Source: SIG565 sp045651765
GTDB taxonomy: Bacteria; Bacillota; Clostridia; Oscillospirales; Acutalibacteraceae
Reading direction: 5' to 3'
NCBI GenBank assembly: GCA_045651765.1
Contig: JAZRSY010000017.1
Coordinates: forward strand, 1-15,268
Length of the DNA stretch: 15,268 nucleotides
Part shown: positions 1 through 7,761 of the stretch, one piece after another
How positions within the stretch are numbered: position 1 is the stretch's first letter
How the letters are laid out: the number at the start of each line of letters is the position of its first letter
Made by a program: the position numbers and the translations under genes
The notes under the pieces: model-generated
Database searches by the model: none
Told to the model about the DNA's origin: nothing
The model's input: only the letters and a program-made list of their open reading frames with translations

Positions 1-1209
1 GCCGCATACAATTATTCTAAACTAACGCCCGAACAGAAAAAAGATTTTTTAGAAAAACATTTTAGCAAAACAAACGGCATTGGTTATAATTTTGGCCGCA
101 CACATATTAACTCTTGCGATTTCTCGTTAGATATTTATACATATGTTGAAAAGGGCGACAAAACCCTTGAAACCTTTAACATAGACCGCGAAAAGAAATA
201 TGTAATTCCATTTATTAAAGATGCCCTTAATTACTGCGACAACGACATATTTTTATTCTCTTCACCTTGGTCGCCACCCGATTATATGAAGGATAACGAA
301 AGCATCATTGGCGGCGGCAGACTAAAAGAGGAGTATAAGAAGGTTTGGGCGCTTTATTATGCCAAATATATTAAAGCGTTTTTAGCCGAAGGCATTAAAA
401 TCAGCGCTATTTCGGTGCAAAACGAACCTATAGAAACACAGCCCTGGGAAAGCTGCAACTACACCGCCGAAGAAGAACGCGATTTTATTGAGCAATATTT
501 AGCCCCTGTTTTTGATGAAGAAGGTCTTTCCCACATTAAATTTATTATTTGGGATAATAACAAAGAGCGTGTTTATGACCGTGCTAAAACCGTTTTAAGT
601 TCACAAAAGGTTAACGAGCGTGTTTGGGCTGTTGGTTACCACTGGTATACGGGCGACCACTACGAAGGCCCTGCCCTTGTTACAAATTTCTTAAATAAAC
701 CTACCATTTGCACCGAATTTTGCAGGGGTATTATTGAGGACTTTAACGAATCTGCCGCCAGATACGCCCGTGAAATGTGTCAAAACCTTAACAACTACAC
801 TATCGCTTCATGCGATTGGAATATTCTGCTAAGCACTAACGGTGGTCCTTTCCACAACCGCACCGCCGAGGCTAAAGCGGTTGCGGGCAAGATTTATGAA
901 TCTAAAAACGGCGGTTGTGCAGCGCCCGTTCTTTACGATAACGAAACCAAACAATTAGTTTACACACCAATTTATTACTATATTGGTCATTTTTCTAAAT
1001 TTATTGAAAAAGGCGCCGTACGCGTGGGCCTTACTAAGTTTGATGATTCTTTTTACACCTGCGCCTTCAAAAATCCCAACGGCAATATTGCCTGTGTAAT
1101 ATTAAACCCAACGGGCAAAGAACTCCCCGTTATGCTAAGACACAACGGAAATTGCACCGAAATTAAATTAAAGCCAAACTCAATTATTACGGCTATAATT
1201 TCAGAATAA
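1..1209 (+). CDS. GH30 family glycoside hydrolase (glucosylceramidase-like), 5' truncated
   Basis: The frame is open from base 1, so the true start lies outside the window; the Met at 286 is internal. The visible product is about 402 residues. Family features seen: RTHINSCDFSL near residues 39-49, FNIDREKKY, the stretch SSPWSPPDYMK around residues 87-97, ISVQNEP with the expected acid/base Glu (codon 424-426), and PTICTEFCRG with the expected nucleophile Glu (codon 715-717). Both glutamates match the GH30 (clan GH-A) pattern. The C-terminal ~90 residues look like the usual beta-sandwich side domain. GH30 enzymes retain configuration and act on beta-glucosides, beta-1,6-glucans, xylan or fucosides, so the substrate cannot be told from this sequence. 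A hairpin terminator follows the stop at once. The family call is firm; the subfamily is not. Confidence 0.9.
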   Translation, partial: AAYNYSKLTPEQKKDFLEKHFSKTNGIGYNFGRTHINSCDFSLDIYTYVEKGDKTLETFNIDREKKYVIPFIKDALNYCDNDIFLFSSPWSPPDYMKDNESIIGGGRLKEEYKKVWALYYAKYIKAFLAEGIKISAISVQNEPIETQPWESCNYTAEEERDFIEQYLAPVFDEEGLSHIKFIIWDNNKERVYDRAKTVLSSQKVNERVWAVGYHWYTGDHYEGPALVTNFLNKPTICTEFCRGIIEDFNESAARYAREMCQNLNNYTIASCDWNILLSTNGGPFHNRTAEAKAVAGKIYESKNGGCAAPVLYDNETKQLVYTPIYYYIGHFSKFIEKGAVRVGLTKFDDSFYTCAFKNPNGNIACVILNPTGKELPVMLRHNGNCTEIKLKPNSIITAIISE

Positions 1210-1218
1210 TATTAAATA

Positions 1219-1247
1219 AAAAGCAGGTTCAAACCTGCTTTTTTTCT
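1219..1247 (+). terminator. Rho-independent terminator after the GH30 gene
   Basis: GCAGGT (1223-1228) pairs with ACCTGC (1233-1238) around a TCAA loop, and the flanking A and T runs extend the stem. A T-rich tail follows. It isolates smpB transcription from the GH30 gene. Confidence 0.85.
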
Positions 1248-1271
1248 TTGTTTTTTTACATTTTAATATTC

Positions 1272-1300
1272 TTGACCGAAAAAACACTATGTGTTATAAT
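1272..1300 (+). promoter_or_regulatory. Sigma-A-type promoter of smpB-ssrA
   Basis: TTGACC (1272-1277), a 17-bp spacer, then a perfect TATAAT (1295-1300). The start codon of smpB lies 33 nt downstream. This is one of the strongest promoter matches in the window and probably drives smpB and, by read-through, the tmRNA. Confidence 0.85.
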
Positions 1301-1333
1301 AATTTGAGGATTACTTTATAAGGAGGAATAGCG

Positions 1334-1792
1334 GTGGAAAGCACAAAAACCATTACTACTAACAGGCAAGCCTTTCACGAATATTTTGTGCTTGAGAGTT
1401 ATGAAGCCGGTATTTCCCTTTCGGGTACCGAAATAAAATCTATACGCGCAGGCGGTGTTAATTTAAAGGATGCCTGGTGCAGCATAGAAAACGGCGAGCT
1501 TATTATTAAACAAATGCACATAAGTCCCTATGAAAAGGGCAACATTTTTAACAAGCCACCTACCCGTAACCGCAAACTTTTAATGCACAAACGTGAAATT
1601 ATGCGGTTGCTTGGCGTGTCGCAACAACAGGGAGTTGCTTTAGTGCCGCTTTCGCTTTATTTTAAAGGCTCTTTGGTTAAGGTGCAGCTTGGTGTGTGCA
1701 AAGGTAAAAAGCTTTACGACAAACGTGCCGATGCGGCTAAAAAAGCCGCTAACCGCGACATTGAACGCGCCATTAAAGAACAAAATCGGTAA
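1334..1792 (+). CDS. smpB: SsrA-binding protein SmpB
   Basis: This 152-residue protein has the normal length for SmpB, the small RNA-binding partner that delivers tmRNA to stalled ribosomes in trans-translation. Family signatures seen: an N-terminal NRQAFHEYFVLESYEAGISL, the GTEIKSIRAG segment at about 31-40, NLKDAWCSIENGEL, and PTRNRKLLMHKREI, followed by a Lys/Arg-rich C-terminal tail (GKKLYDKRADAAKKAANRD) that is known to fold in the decoding centre. The start is GTG, chosen because a strong AAGGAGG lies 8-9 nt upstream. The tmRNA gene begins 19 nt after the stop, the classic smpB-ssrA arrangement. Confidence 0.97.
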   Translation: MESTKTITTNRQAFHEYFVLESYEAGISLSGTEIKSIRAGGVNLKDAWCSIENGELIIKQMHISPYEKGNIFNKPPTRNRKLLMHKREIMRLLGVSQQQGVALVPLSLYFKGSLVKVQLGVCKGKKLYDKRADAAKKAANRDIERAIKEQNR

Positions 1793-1811
1793 CCAAACTT
1801 TCCTGTTATAT

Positions 1812-2158
1812 GGGGGCGTAATGGTTTCGACGGGGGTTTTGAACTACGGCAAGCGAGCAGCGGTGCGGAACCGCTATAAAATCCGCAACTTTAAAATTAA
1901 CTGACAACAATACTGTTGCATTAGCTGCCTAATTTGGCGGCTCGTTCCACTAAAGAGTACCGCGGCTTTTTTGGGGCGTCGATTAGCGGTTAAAGTGAAT
2001 GTGTAAGCGCCTTGTAGCACATCATTAATTAAAGGCTACTCAACTTTACCTTTTGTTATTTGGGGGTAATTTTGGGGAATTTTTTCAAATAACTACGCTC
2101 GAAGAAAACCGTAGGAATAGATTTTCGGACAGGGGTTCAACTCCCCTCGCCTCCACCA
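1812..2158 (+). ncRNA. ssrA: Transfer-messenger RNA (tmRNA)
   Basis: About 347 nt. The 5' end GGGGGCGTAATGGTTTCGAC is the conserved tmRNA start. GGGGGCG (1812-1818) pairs with CGCCTCC (2148-2154) as a 7-bp acceptor stem, followed by A and an encoded CCA (2156-2158). The third pair is G-U (1814/2152), the alanine identity element that lets AlaRS charge tmRNA. The T arm is AGGGG-TTCAACT-CCCCT (about 2131-2147). Pseudoknot 1 is visible: AGCGGT (1859-1864) with ACCGCT (1870-1875), and its loop GCGGA (1865-1869) with TCCGC (1882-1886). The tag ORF ends inside the GCTGCC...GGCGGC hairpin. Pseudoknots 2-4 should lie in about 1945-2095. Its position after smpB supports the call. Confidence 0.97.
1903..1932 (+). 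other. tmRNA tag-peptide reading frame (DNNTVALAA, stop)
   Basis: Reading back from the TAA at 1930-1932 gives GAC AAC AAT ACT GTT GCA TTA GCT GCC, that is DNNTVALAA, ending in the ALAA degron recognised by ClpXP-type proteases. The resume codon is inferred as GAC (1903-1905), because AACT precedes it as it does before the resume codon of many clostridial tmRNAs. With the alanine carried by tmRNA the full tag would be A-DNNTVALAA. The C-terminal end is certain. The exact resume codon is inferred. Confidence 0.8.
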
Positions 2159-2242
2159 GCGGCAAGCTGCCGCACCCAATCCGTCCAAGTCCGTGCAAAT
2201 CTAAAGTTTGTACCACGGGACATGAGTTCGGGTGTTGTGCGG
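2159..2242 (+). other. GC-richer structured segment after the tmRNA, function unknown
   Basis: The segment between the tmRNA CCA and the next gene has several possible stems. GCGGC (2159-2163) can pair with GCCGC (2169-2173). CCGCAC (2170-2175) can pair with GTGCGG (2237-2242), which excludes the first stem. Between them, GTCCGTG (2189-2195) faces CACGGGAC (2214-2221) with one bulge, extended by CAAA/TTTG. No T run follows, so it is not a standard terminator. It could be a tmRNA 3' trailer, the leader of the next gene, or a small RNA. I see no tRNA or known riboswitch in it. Confidence 0.35.
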
Positions 2243-2293
2243 TATGCTCCACCAACAAAACGAACACATTATTGAATTTTACGGAGGTCTATT

Positions 2294-4531
2294 ATGACTA
2301 AAGCCAAACTTATTAATCATAACGGCTCGCCTGCCATTAGCATTAACGGCAAGGTATATCCACCAATGACCGCAACGATAACCACATGCGGTGTTTTGGG
2401 CGGTTTAGAAGGCAGAATTTTAGACCACGATTATTTTAAAGCCTTGGGTGAGGCCGGCATTAAAATTTATTACATAATGTGTAATAATTTAGACCTCGAC
2501 AAAAACGCTGTTTCGGATTTTGAAACCGAGGCTAATTTTCTTTTAAAGGCCGTGCCAGATGCCTATATTATTGTTAGATTCTGCCTGCACCCCAGCGAAG
2601 AATGGTGTAAAAACAACCCCGACGAAATGGTTACCTACACCGACAACCGCAAAATCCCCACCAACCTTACGGCTGAATCTTGCAGTTTAAATTTAGATGG
2701 TATGCCATCGCTTTGTTCGCAAAAATGGCGCGACGAAATGGGCGAGGTTATGCTTAAGACTATTAAACAAATCAAGGCTCTGCCCTGTTCTGACCATATT
2801 GTAGGCTACTTTTTGGCAGGCGGCGGCACTAGTGAATGGTATTATATGAATGATATAGACTTTACCGATTCCGAAGCCTATGGCGATGTTTCTCCTGCTT
2901 TTAAGCGTGAATTTGAAGGTTACCTTAACGAAAAATACGGCAACGGAGTTAAGGCCCCCATCATTCCGAACAAAGAGGCCCGTTATTATTCCGAACATAT
3001 CGACACCGATTTAGCATCACCTAAAATTTGGAATCCTGTTATGGCTGAGCCCAAACCACCGCTTAATGGCACTAACCACGGTGTATTTGTAGATTTTAAA
3101 ACCAATCAACACACCTTTGATTTTTACAATGCCTGGCATTTAGGCACCGCTAACACAATAATACATTTTGCAAAACTAATTAAAGAAAACTTCCCCGATA
3201 CACTCGTAGGCTCATTTTTTGGCGGTGTTGGCAGTGGCGAGGTAATAAGGGGCTCTAACGCTATTGGTGTTTTAAAAATTTTAGATAGCGGCTATGTGGA
3301 TTTCTTAGCCAACCCCGGTGTATATGAAAACCGCCAACCCGGTGGTTTTACGGGCCAACGCCAATGCCCCGATTCTTATAGGCTCCGAAACGCAATGTTC
3401 ATTGTTGAGGATGACACCCGCACCAACGCCGAAATCGCCCACCACGCTTCCAACTATTATGTATGCACCGAAAACGATTCCATTAATATATTAAAGCGTG
3501 ATTTTGGCCGAAATATTTGCGAAGATTTACAAAGTTGGTGGTTCGACCAAAAAATCGGCGGCCAAAGATATAAATCTGAAACAATTTATAAATTATTTAC
3601 AAAACAACAAGAAATTAGCCAATTGGCTTATAGTTTAGACCGCCGCAAAAACAGCGAAATTGCCTTTATTATGGACGAAGAAAGTTTGGTTGCTGTTTCT
3701 AAGCAAACCACCAACGAACTTATCGAACAGTTCAGAAGTTACGATATTGCTAAAATTGGCGCCCCAATTGACAGTTATTTCCACAACGATTTATCGGACC
3801 CGAATATGCCCGATTATAAACTTTACATATTTGCTAACTGCCTTTATTTAAGCGATAAAGAACGCGAAGAAATTAAAGCAAAGTTGCGAAAAAATAACGC
3901 TACCGCAGTTTTTCTGTATGCAGGCGGCATTATTAACCCCGACAAAGAAAATAAATTAGACCCTAAAAATATGCAAGATTTATTAGGCTTTAATTGTAGC
4001 GAGCTTATGGAAATTCACCGCCCGTTATTCCGTTTTACCGAGGGTGCGCACCCAATAACCGAAAACTTAGACAGTGCCGAATTTTATGGTGAATTTTTAA
4101 AATATCGTTACACCAACGAAAACTTTGTGGGTGAAGGATATATGCGCTCACGGCTTTTACCAATGGTTTATGCCGATGACGACAGTTGCACGGTATTAGC
4201 CCGCTTTTTAACCAACAATAAGCCCGCCGTAGCCTATAAAGAAAACGACGGATATAACACAGTTTATTATGGCGCTAAATACATAAATAACGATATTGTT
4301 CGCGAAATTGCACGCTATGCCGGCTGTCATATTTACGAAGAAACAGGCCATGTGCTTCACGCTAACAATAACTTTATTACACTGCATGCGGCACACAGTG
4401 GCAGCGTTACAATAAATTTACCTAAAAAATGCTCTTTGTTTGAGGTTTACGAAGAAAAATATTACGGCAAAGACACAAACAGCGTTACCTTTAACATCAA
4501 AAAGGGCGAAACAAAAATGTTTAAAATTTAA
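2294..4531 (+). CDS. Putative clan GH-A glycoside hydrolase (GH42-like architecture), 745 aa
   Basis: Not confidently assigned to a numbered family. The first ~400 residues look like a TIM-barrel retaining glycosidase. SLCSQKWRDEM (139-149) is followed by HIVGYFLAGGGTSEWYY, where Glu181 after the fourth-strand position is the likely acid/base. PDSYRLRNAMFIVEDDTRT carries Glu372, the likely nucleophile, in a spacing typical of GH42-like enzymes. Residues ~460-620 (IAFIMDEESLVAVS..., YIFANCLYLSD...) resemble the beta-galactosidase trimerisation/class I amidotransferase-like middle domain, and a beta-rich C-terminal domain ends the protein. No signal peptide is seen, so it is probably cytoplasmic. 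The start is supported by GGAGG (2283-2287). The DUF368 gene follows 14 nt after the stop. Substrate unknown; galactosides or related plant glycosides are plausible. Confidence 0.75.
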   Translation: MTKAKLINHNGSPAISINGKVYPPMTATITTCGVLGGLEGRILDHDYFKALGEAGIKIYYIMCNNLDLDKNAVSDFETEANFLLKAVPDAYIIVRFCLHPSEEWCKNNPDEMVTYTDNRKIPTNLTAESCSLNLDGMPSLCSQKWRDEMGEVMLKTIKQIKALPCSDHIVGYFLAGGGTSEWYYMNDIDFTDSEAYGDVSPAFKREFEGYLNEKYGNGVKAPIIPNKEARYYSEHIDTDLASPKIWNPVMAEPKPPLNGTNHGVFVDFKTNQHTFDFYNAWHLGTANTIIHFAKLIKENFPDTLVGSFFGGVGSGEVIRGSNAIGVLKILDSGYVDFLANPGVYENRQPGGFTGQRQCPDSYRLRNAMFIVEDDTRTNAEIAHHASNYYVCTENDSINILKRDFGRNICEDLQSWWFDQKIGGQRYKSETIYKLFTKQQEISQLAYSLDRRKNSEIAFIMDEESLVAVSKQTTNELIEQFRSYDIAKIGAPIDSYFHNDLSDPNMPDYKLYIFANCLYLSDKEREEIKAKLRKNNATAVFLYAGGIINPDKENKLDPKNMQDLLGFNCSELMEIHRPLFRFTEGAHPITENLDSAEFYGEFLKYRYTNENFVGEGYMRSRLLPMVYADDDSCTVLARFLTNNKPAVAYKENDGYNTVYYGAKYINNDIVREIARYAGCHIYEETGHVLHANNNFITLHAAHSGSVTINLPKKCSLFEVYEEKYYGKDTNSVTFNIKKGETKMFKI

Positions 4532-4545
4532 TTAAAGGTGAAAAT

Positions 4546-5400
4546 ATGAAAACATTAAGTAACTTTTTAAAGGGCATTGTTGTCGGAATTGGTGGCATTG
4601 CCCCAGGCCTTAGCGGTAGCGTATTATTGGTTATTTTTGGGCTTTACCAAAAAACCGTTAATGCCATTGGCACGCTTTTTAAAAATTTCAAAAAAAATAT
4701 TTTGTTTTTAGTGCCATTATTTTTAGGCTTTGGTATTGGTGCATTGCTTTTTAGCAAAATTGTAGATTTTATGATGACCCGTGCCGAATTTGCTACAAGA
4801 TATTTGTTTTTAGGCTTAATAATTGGCACAGTTCCTTTGTTTTATAAAGAACTTAAAAAAGAAGGTTTTCACCCAAAATATTATATTAATATTGCCTGTG
4901 CATTTTTAATAGGTTTATTTATATTTTACGGGAATGTATTTTCCTTCCCCGATGTTACCAACCCAAACCTGTTACAGTCGGTTTTAATGGGAATTTCGGT
5001 TGCAGGTTCGTTCATTATACCCGGTGTGGACAGTGCGGCAATTTTATCGGCCTTGGGGTTGTATGATTTGTTTTATAAATCACTTTCTCGTTTAGCCGAT
5101 TTTGATTTAAAGGTATTATCAATTTTGATTCCTGCAGGTGTGGGTTTAGTAATAGGCGCATTATTAATTTCGTTCATTATGAATAAACTCATTAAGAATT
5201 TTTACACTGCAACCTTTTCAATAATTTTCGGCTTGTTTTTAACCGTTATTCCAAGTGTATTAAACCAAAGTTGCGTTATTGTTTCGGTTAAATCGGCAAT
5301 CTTAGCCATTGCTTTAATAATTTTTGGCTTTGCCATTTCGTTCTATTTTGGAAACATTAAAGAAAATAATAAAAGAATTAAAAAACTTTTTAATAAATAA
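4546..5400 (+). CDS. DUF368 integral membrane protein (polyprenyl-phosphate transporter family)
   Basis: 284 residues, mostly hydrophobic, with about eight predicted membrane segments. Two inverted family motifs are clear: IAPGLSGSVLLVIFGLY at 18-34 and FIIPGVDSAAILSALGLY at 156-173, the PG-x-S/D-(G/S)...GLY half-repeats typical of DUF368. Members of this family (PopT-type) have been implicated in returning undecaprenyl phosphate across the membrane for wall polymer synthesis; that role is family knowledge and is not shown here. The RBS is AAAGGTGA (4534-4541). The 14-nt gap to the upstream glycosidase suggests co-transcription. A strong bidirectional terminator follows directly. Confidence 0.88.
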   Translation: MKTLSNFLKGIVVGIGGIAPGLSGSVLLVIFGLYQKTVNAIGTLFKNFKKNILFLVPLFLGFGIGALLFSKIVDFMMTRAEFATRYLFLGLIIGTVPLFYKELKKEGFHPKYYINIACAFLIGLFIFYGNVFSFPDVTNPNLLQSVLMGISVAGSFIIPGVDSAAILSALGLYDLFYKSLSRLADFDLKVLSILIPAGVGLVIGALLISFIMNKLIKNFYTATFSIIFGLFLTVIPSVLNQSCVIVSVKSAILAIALIIFGFAISFYFGNIKENNKRIKKLFNK

Positions 5401-5436
5401 TTAAAGCCCTACTTTTTTGTAGGGCTTTAATTTTTT
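5401..5436. terminator. Bidirectional terminator between convergent operons
   Basis: TTAAAGCCCTAC (5401-5412) and GTAGGGCTTTAA (5419-5430) form a perfect 12-bp stem with a six-T loop, followed by T6. The stop codon of the minus-strand isomerase lies inside the stem, so one hairpin serves both converging transcripts. Confidence 0.92.
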
Positions 5437-6281
5437 ATTTTTTTAATTATCGTTCTGCCAATTTGCTCGGCCAGTTTTAAGGCTTGCGGTATTAAATCGT
5501 CGCTAATTTTAGGTAAATAACCTGTAAGTTCCAGTGTAATGTCGCCTTTATATTCAATAGTTTTCAATGCTTTTGCAACGCTATCCCAAGCTATTTCACC
5601 CATATACGGTAATAGATGTTGGTCGGTTATTCCGTAATTATCGTGCATATGTAAGGCGGCCAACAAATTATTGTTAAGGCCCTTAATAACATCTGCGGGC
5701 TCTAACCCCGTAACAGCAAGATGCCCAATATCTAAACAAATTTTTACCCTGCCCGAATTTAAAGATTTAATGAAATTTGTAAGCTCCCCCGGTTCACTTA
5801 AAACAGGTATATTTTTATTGCCGTTTATATTAAACAAATTTTCCACCAAAATGTTTACATTAAACCTATTAGCGTATGGTATAAGGCTTTGGTAAAAATT
5901 ATGGTTATATTGATATAAATTTATATGGCTTGGCAGGTCGCGGGTTATGGCGTGCACCACAATATTTTTTGCCCCAATTACCGAAGCAAACTCAATCGAC
6001 CGCACAATTTTTAAAAACTCAGGGTCAGAAATATTGTTTTTATTGCTGTATTTAAAACTAACAGGTGCATGGGCAAGCTTACACTCAAGGCCTAAATTCT
6101 GGCTTAATTCTTTAATTTCTTGGGCTTTTTGCAAATAATCGGTACCAAGCATATCGTTATTACTGTTACACCAATAAAATGAATAATCGAACGCATCAAA
6201 GCCCGCCTGCTTAATTAGTTTAAGGGCGGTAATGTCGTTATATTTATTTCTGAGCGAACAGGTTTCTACCGATAATTCCAT
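5427..6281 (-). CDS. Sugar phosphate isomerase/epimerase family protein (AP endonuclease 2-like TIM barrel)
   Basis: 284 residues, normal for the xylose isomerase-like TIM-barrel superfamily. Metal and catalytic positions follow the family pattern: KLAHAPVSF (His71), NIVVHA (His110), NILVENL (Glu147), KICLDIGHLAVTG (Asp184, His187), ALHMHDN (His211, His213, Asp214), DQHLLPYMGEIAWD (Asp220, His222) and DITLEL (Glu251). Family members isomerise or epimerise free or phosphorylated sugars and inositols. The true substrate cannot be read from the sequence. It lies 40 nt downstream of the sugar transporter gene in the same direction, so it probably acts on the imported sugar. An AAAGGATT RBS precedes the ATG. 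Confidence 0.87.
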   Translation of the reverse strand: MELSVETCSLRNKYNDITALKLIKQAGFDAFDYSFYWCNSNNDMLGTDYLQKAQEIKELSQNLGLECKLAHAPVSFKYSNKNNISDPEFLKIVRSIEFASVIGAKNIVVHAITRDLPSHINLYQYNHNFYQSLIPYANRFNVNILVENLFNINGNKNIPVLSEPGELTNFIKSLNSGRVKICLDIGHLAVTGLEPADVIKGLNNNLLAALHMHDNYGITDQHLLPYMGEIAWDSVAKALKTIEYKGDITLELTGYLPKISDDLIPQALKLAEQIGRTIIKKIKN

Positions 6282-6321
6282 TTAAAAATCTAATCCTTTT
6301 GATTGAATAGAAAAATTACAA

Positions 6322-7656
6322 TTAATCTTCAAAATTAAAGTTTTCCAACAAATCTTTGTTAACTTCGGGCTTGTTGTCGCCATGCTTTACAAAGCACATG
6401 GTAACAAATGAAAGCATTACAAATATGGCCGAATATAAGAACAACACTTTATAATCTATGTTCTCTATTAAATAACCTGCCGCTATTGGTGTTACAATTT
6501 GTGCTGCCATGCTAAAGGTGTAATAAAGGCCTGTAAATTTACCAATATTACTGCCCGAGCACATTTCAACCACCATGGGCAAACTATTAACATTTATTGC
6601 TGCCCAAGCAACACCAACAAGCGCAAACAATATGTAAAGCAATTTGTTAAAATAATTAAAGAAAATAGTATAAACAAAGCCGCCGGCAAAGCAAATTGCT
6701 AATAACAAAACGCCGGCTTTAATGGTTTTTTTGCGGCCGATTTTACTGGCTAGAGAGCCAACCGGAATATAACTTACTATAGCGCCTGCGGTGGCAATTG
6801 TAAGGCAGGTGGAAGCGGCGCCAATGTCCATATTCCACACAGCTTTGGCATAGGTTGTAAACCAAGTGGTTATTCCGTTATAACCAATATACCACAATGC
6901 AATTGATAGCAGCATAAATATTAGGCTTTTTTTAACCGCTTTTGGCATTATGGCCTTTTCATCATTAACGGCAACCGTAAGTTCTTGTTCGGGGTGTGCG
7001 GCCTCGTACTCAAGTTGTTCGGCTGCAAGTTTTGGTTCGTTAACAAAAAACATTAAAATTAACAATGCAAACAACATTACCGAACCCACAATTATAAATA
7101 ACGGCAGATAATTAATGTGTGCCGCGCCAGCGGTTTTAGCATTGCTGTATAAAATACTGGTTACCAGTAAATATAAAATTCCGCCTATTGCGCCCATTAA
7201 GTTTATAATGGCGTTTCCTTTACTTCTAAGCGGTTTTGGGGTAACATCGGGCATAAGGGCAACGGCAGGGCTGCGGTAAATACCCATGGCTATAAGAACC
7301 AACCCAAGCACTACAATAAAGGCTATTAGTTTGGCAGTAGTGGGCATGGCAAAATAACTGTTATCTAAAATAGGTAACAACATCATAAACGAAACAGCCG
7401 TTAAGGTTCCCACCAAAATATAGGGGCGGCGCCTGCCGAGTTTGCTTTTAGAACGGTCGGATAATCCGCCAAAAATCGGCAGTAAAAACAAGGCCAAAAC
7501 ATTATCGGCCGCCATTATGTAACCCGAGATTGATTCGGGCAAAGCAAAGGTTTCTTTTAAAATTTTTGGAATAAGGCCATCGTACATTTGCCAAAATGCA
7601 CAAATAGATAAAAACGCAAAGCCAATTAAGATTGTGTTCTTTTTATTTAATTTCAT
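6322..7656 (-). CDS. MFS sugar transporter (GPH/SLC45-like)
   Basis: 444 residues with about 12 predicted membrane segments. The signature loop GLSDRSKSKLGRRRPYI (about 64-80) after TM2 matches the SDR-(T/S)-x-S-x-x-GRRRP motif of glycoside-pentoside-hexuronide cation symporters and sucrose-type carriers. A second-half loop (ASKIGRKKTIKAG) repeats the MFS motif A. A charged central loop of about 30 residues (EYEAAHPEQELTVAVNDEKA) separates the halves. The substrate is probably a di- or oligosaccharide or glycoside, inferred from the family and from the nearby GH30 and GH42-like enzymes. The RBS GAAAGGAA is well placed, and a clear promoter lies upstream. It is probably co-transcribed with the isomerase gene. 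Confidence 0.88.
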   Translation of the reverse strand: MKLNKKNTILIGFAFLSICAFWQMYDGLIPKILKETFALPESISGYIMAADNVLALFLLPIFGGLSDRSKSKLGRRRPYILVGTLTAVSFMMLLPILDNSYFAMPTTAKLIAFIVVLGLVLIAMGIYRSPAVALMPDVTPKPLRSKGNAIINLMGAIGGILYLLVTSILYSNAKTAGAAHINYLPLFIIVGSVMLFALLILMFFVNEPKLAAEQLEYEAAHPEQELTVAVNDEKAIMPKAVKKSLIFMLLSIALWYIGYNGITTWFTTYAKAVWNMDIGAASTCLTIATAGAIVSYIPVGSLASKIGRKKTIKAGVLLLAICFAGGFVYTIFFNYFNKLLYILFALVGVAWAAINVNSLPMVVEMCSGSNIGKFTGLYYTFSMAAQIVTPIAAGYLIENIDYKVLFLYSAIFVMLSFVTMCFVKHGDNKPEVNKDLLENFNFED

Positions 7657-7688
7657 TACTTTATTCCTTTCGGTTTTTGCATAGGTTA

Positions 7689-7717
7689 ATTATAACATTG
7701 TAATTTACAAAAGGCAA
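7689..7717 (-). promoter_or_regulatory. Promoter of the transporter-isomerase operon
   Basis: On the minus strand: TTGCCT (7717-7712), a 17-bp spacer, TATAAT (7694-7689). It lies 33 nt upstream of the transporter ATG. I saw no obvious operator palindrome next to it. Confidence 0.8.
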
Positions 7718-7722
7718 TAATT

Positions 7723-7758
7723 AAAAAAACACCCTAATACTTTTATATTAGGGTGTTT
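7723..7758 (-). terminator. Terminator of the ktrBA-FTR-trx-GDSL operon
   Basis: AAACACCCTAATA (7727-7739) and TATTAGGGTGTTT (7746-7758) form a perfect 13-bp stem with a 6-nt loop. On the minus strand it is followed by a T run (7729-7723). It sits just after the GDSL stop and just before the promoter of the transporter operon. Confidence 0.9.
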
Positions 7759-7761
7759 AAA

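Noticed and set aside
1689..1904. 71-codon ORF overlapping smpB and ssrA
   Set aside because: Out of frame within smpB and running into tmRNA pseudoknot 1; no RBS.
2241..2260. A second tRNA or tRNA-like 3' end (GCTCCACCA at 2246-2254)
   Set aside because: No T arm or matching acceptor 5' strand could be found upstream.
2053..2301. ORFs over the tmRNA 3' half, on both strands
   Set aside because: They lie in the tmRNA gene and its structured trailer; their sequence is explained by RNA structure and they have no RBS.
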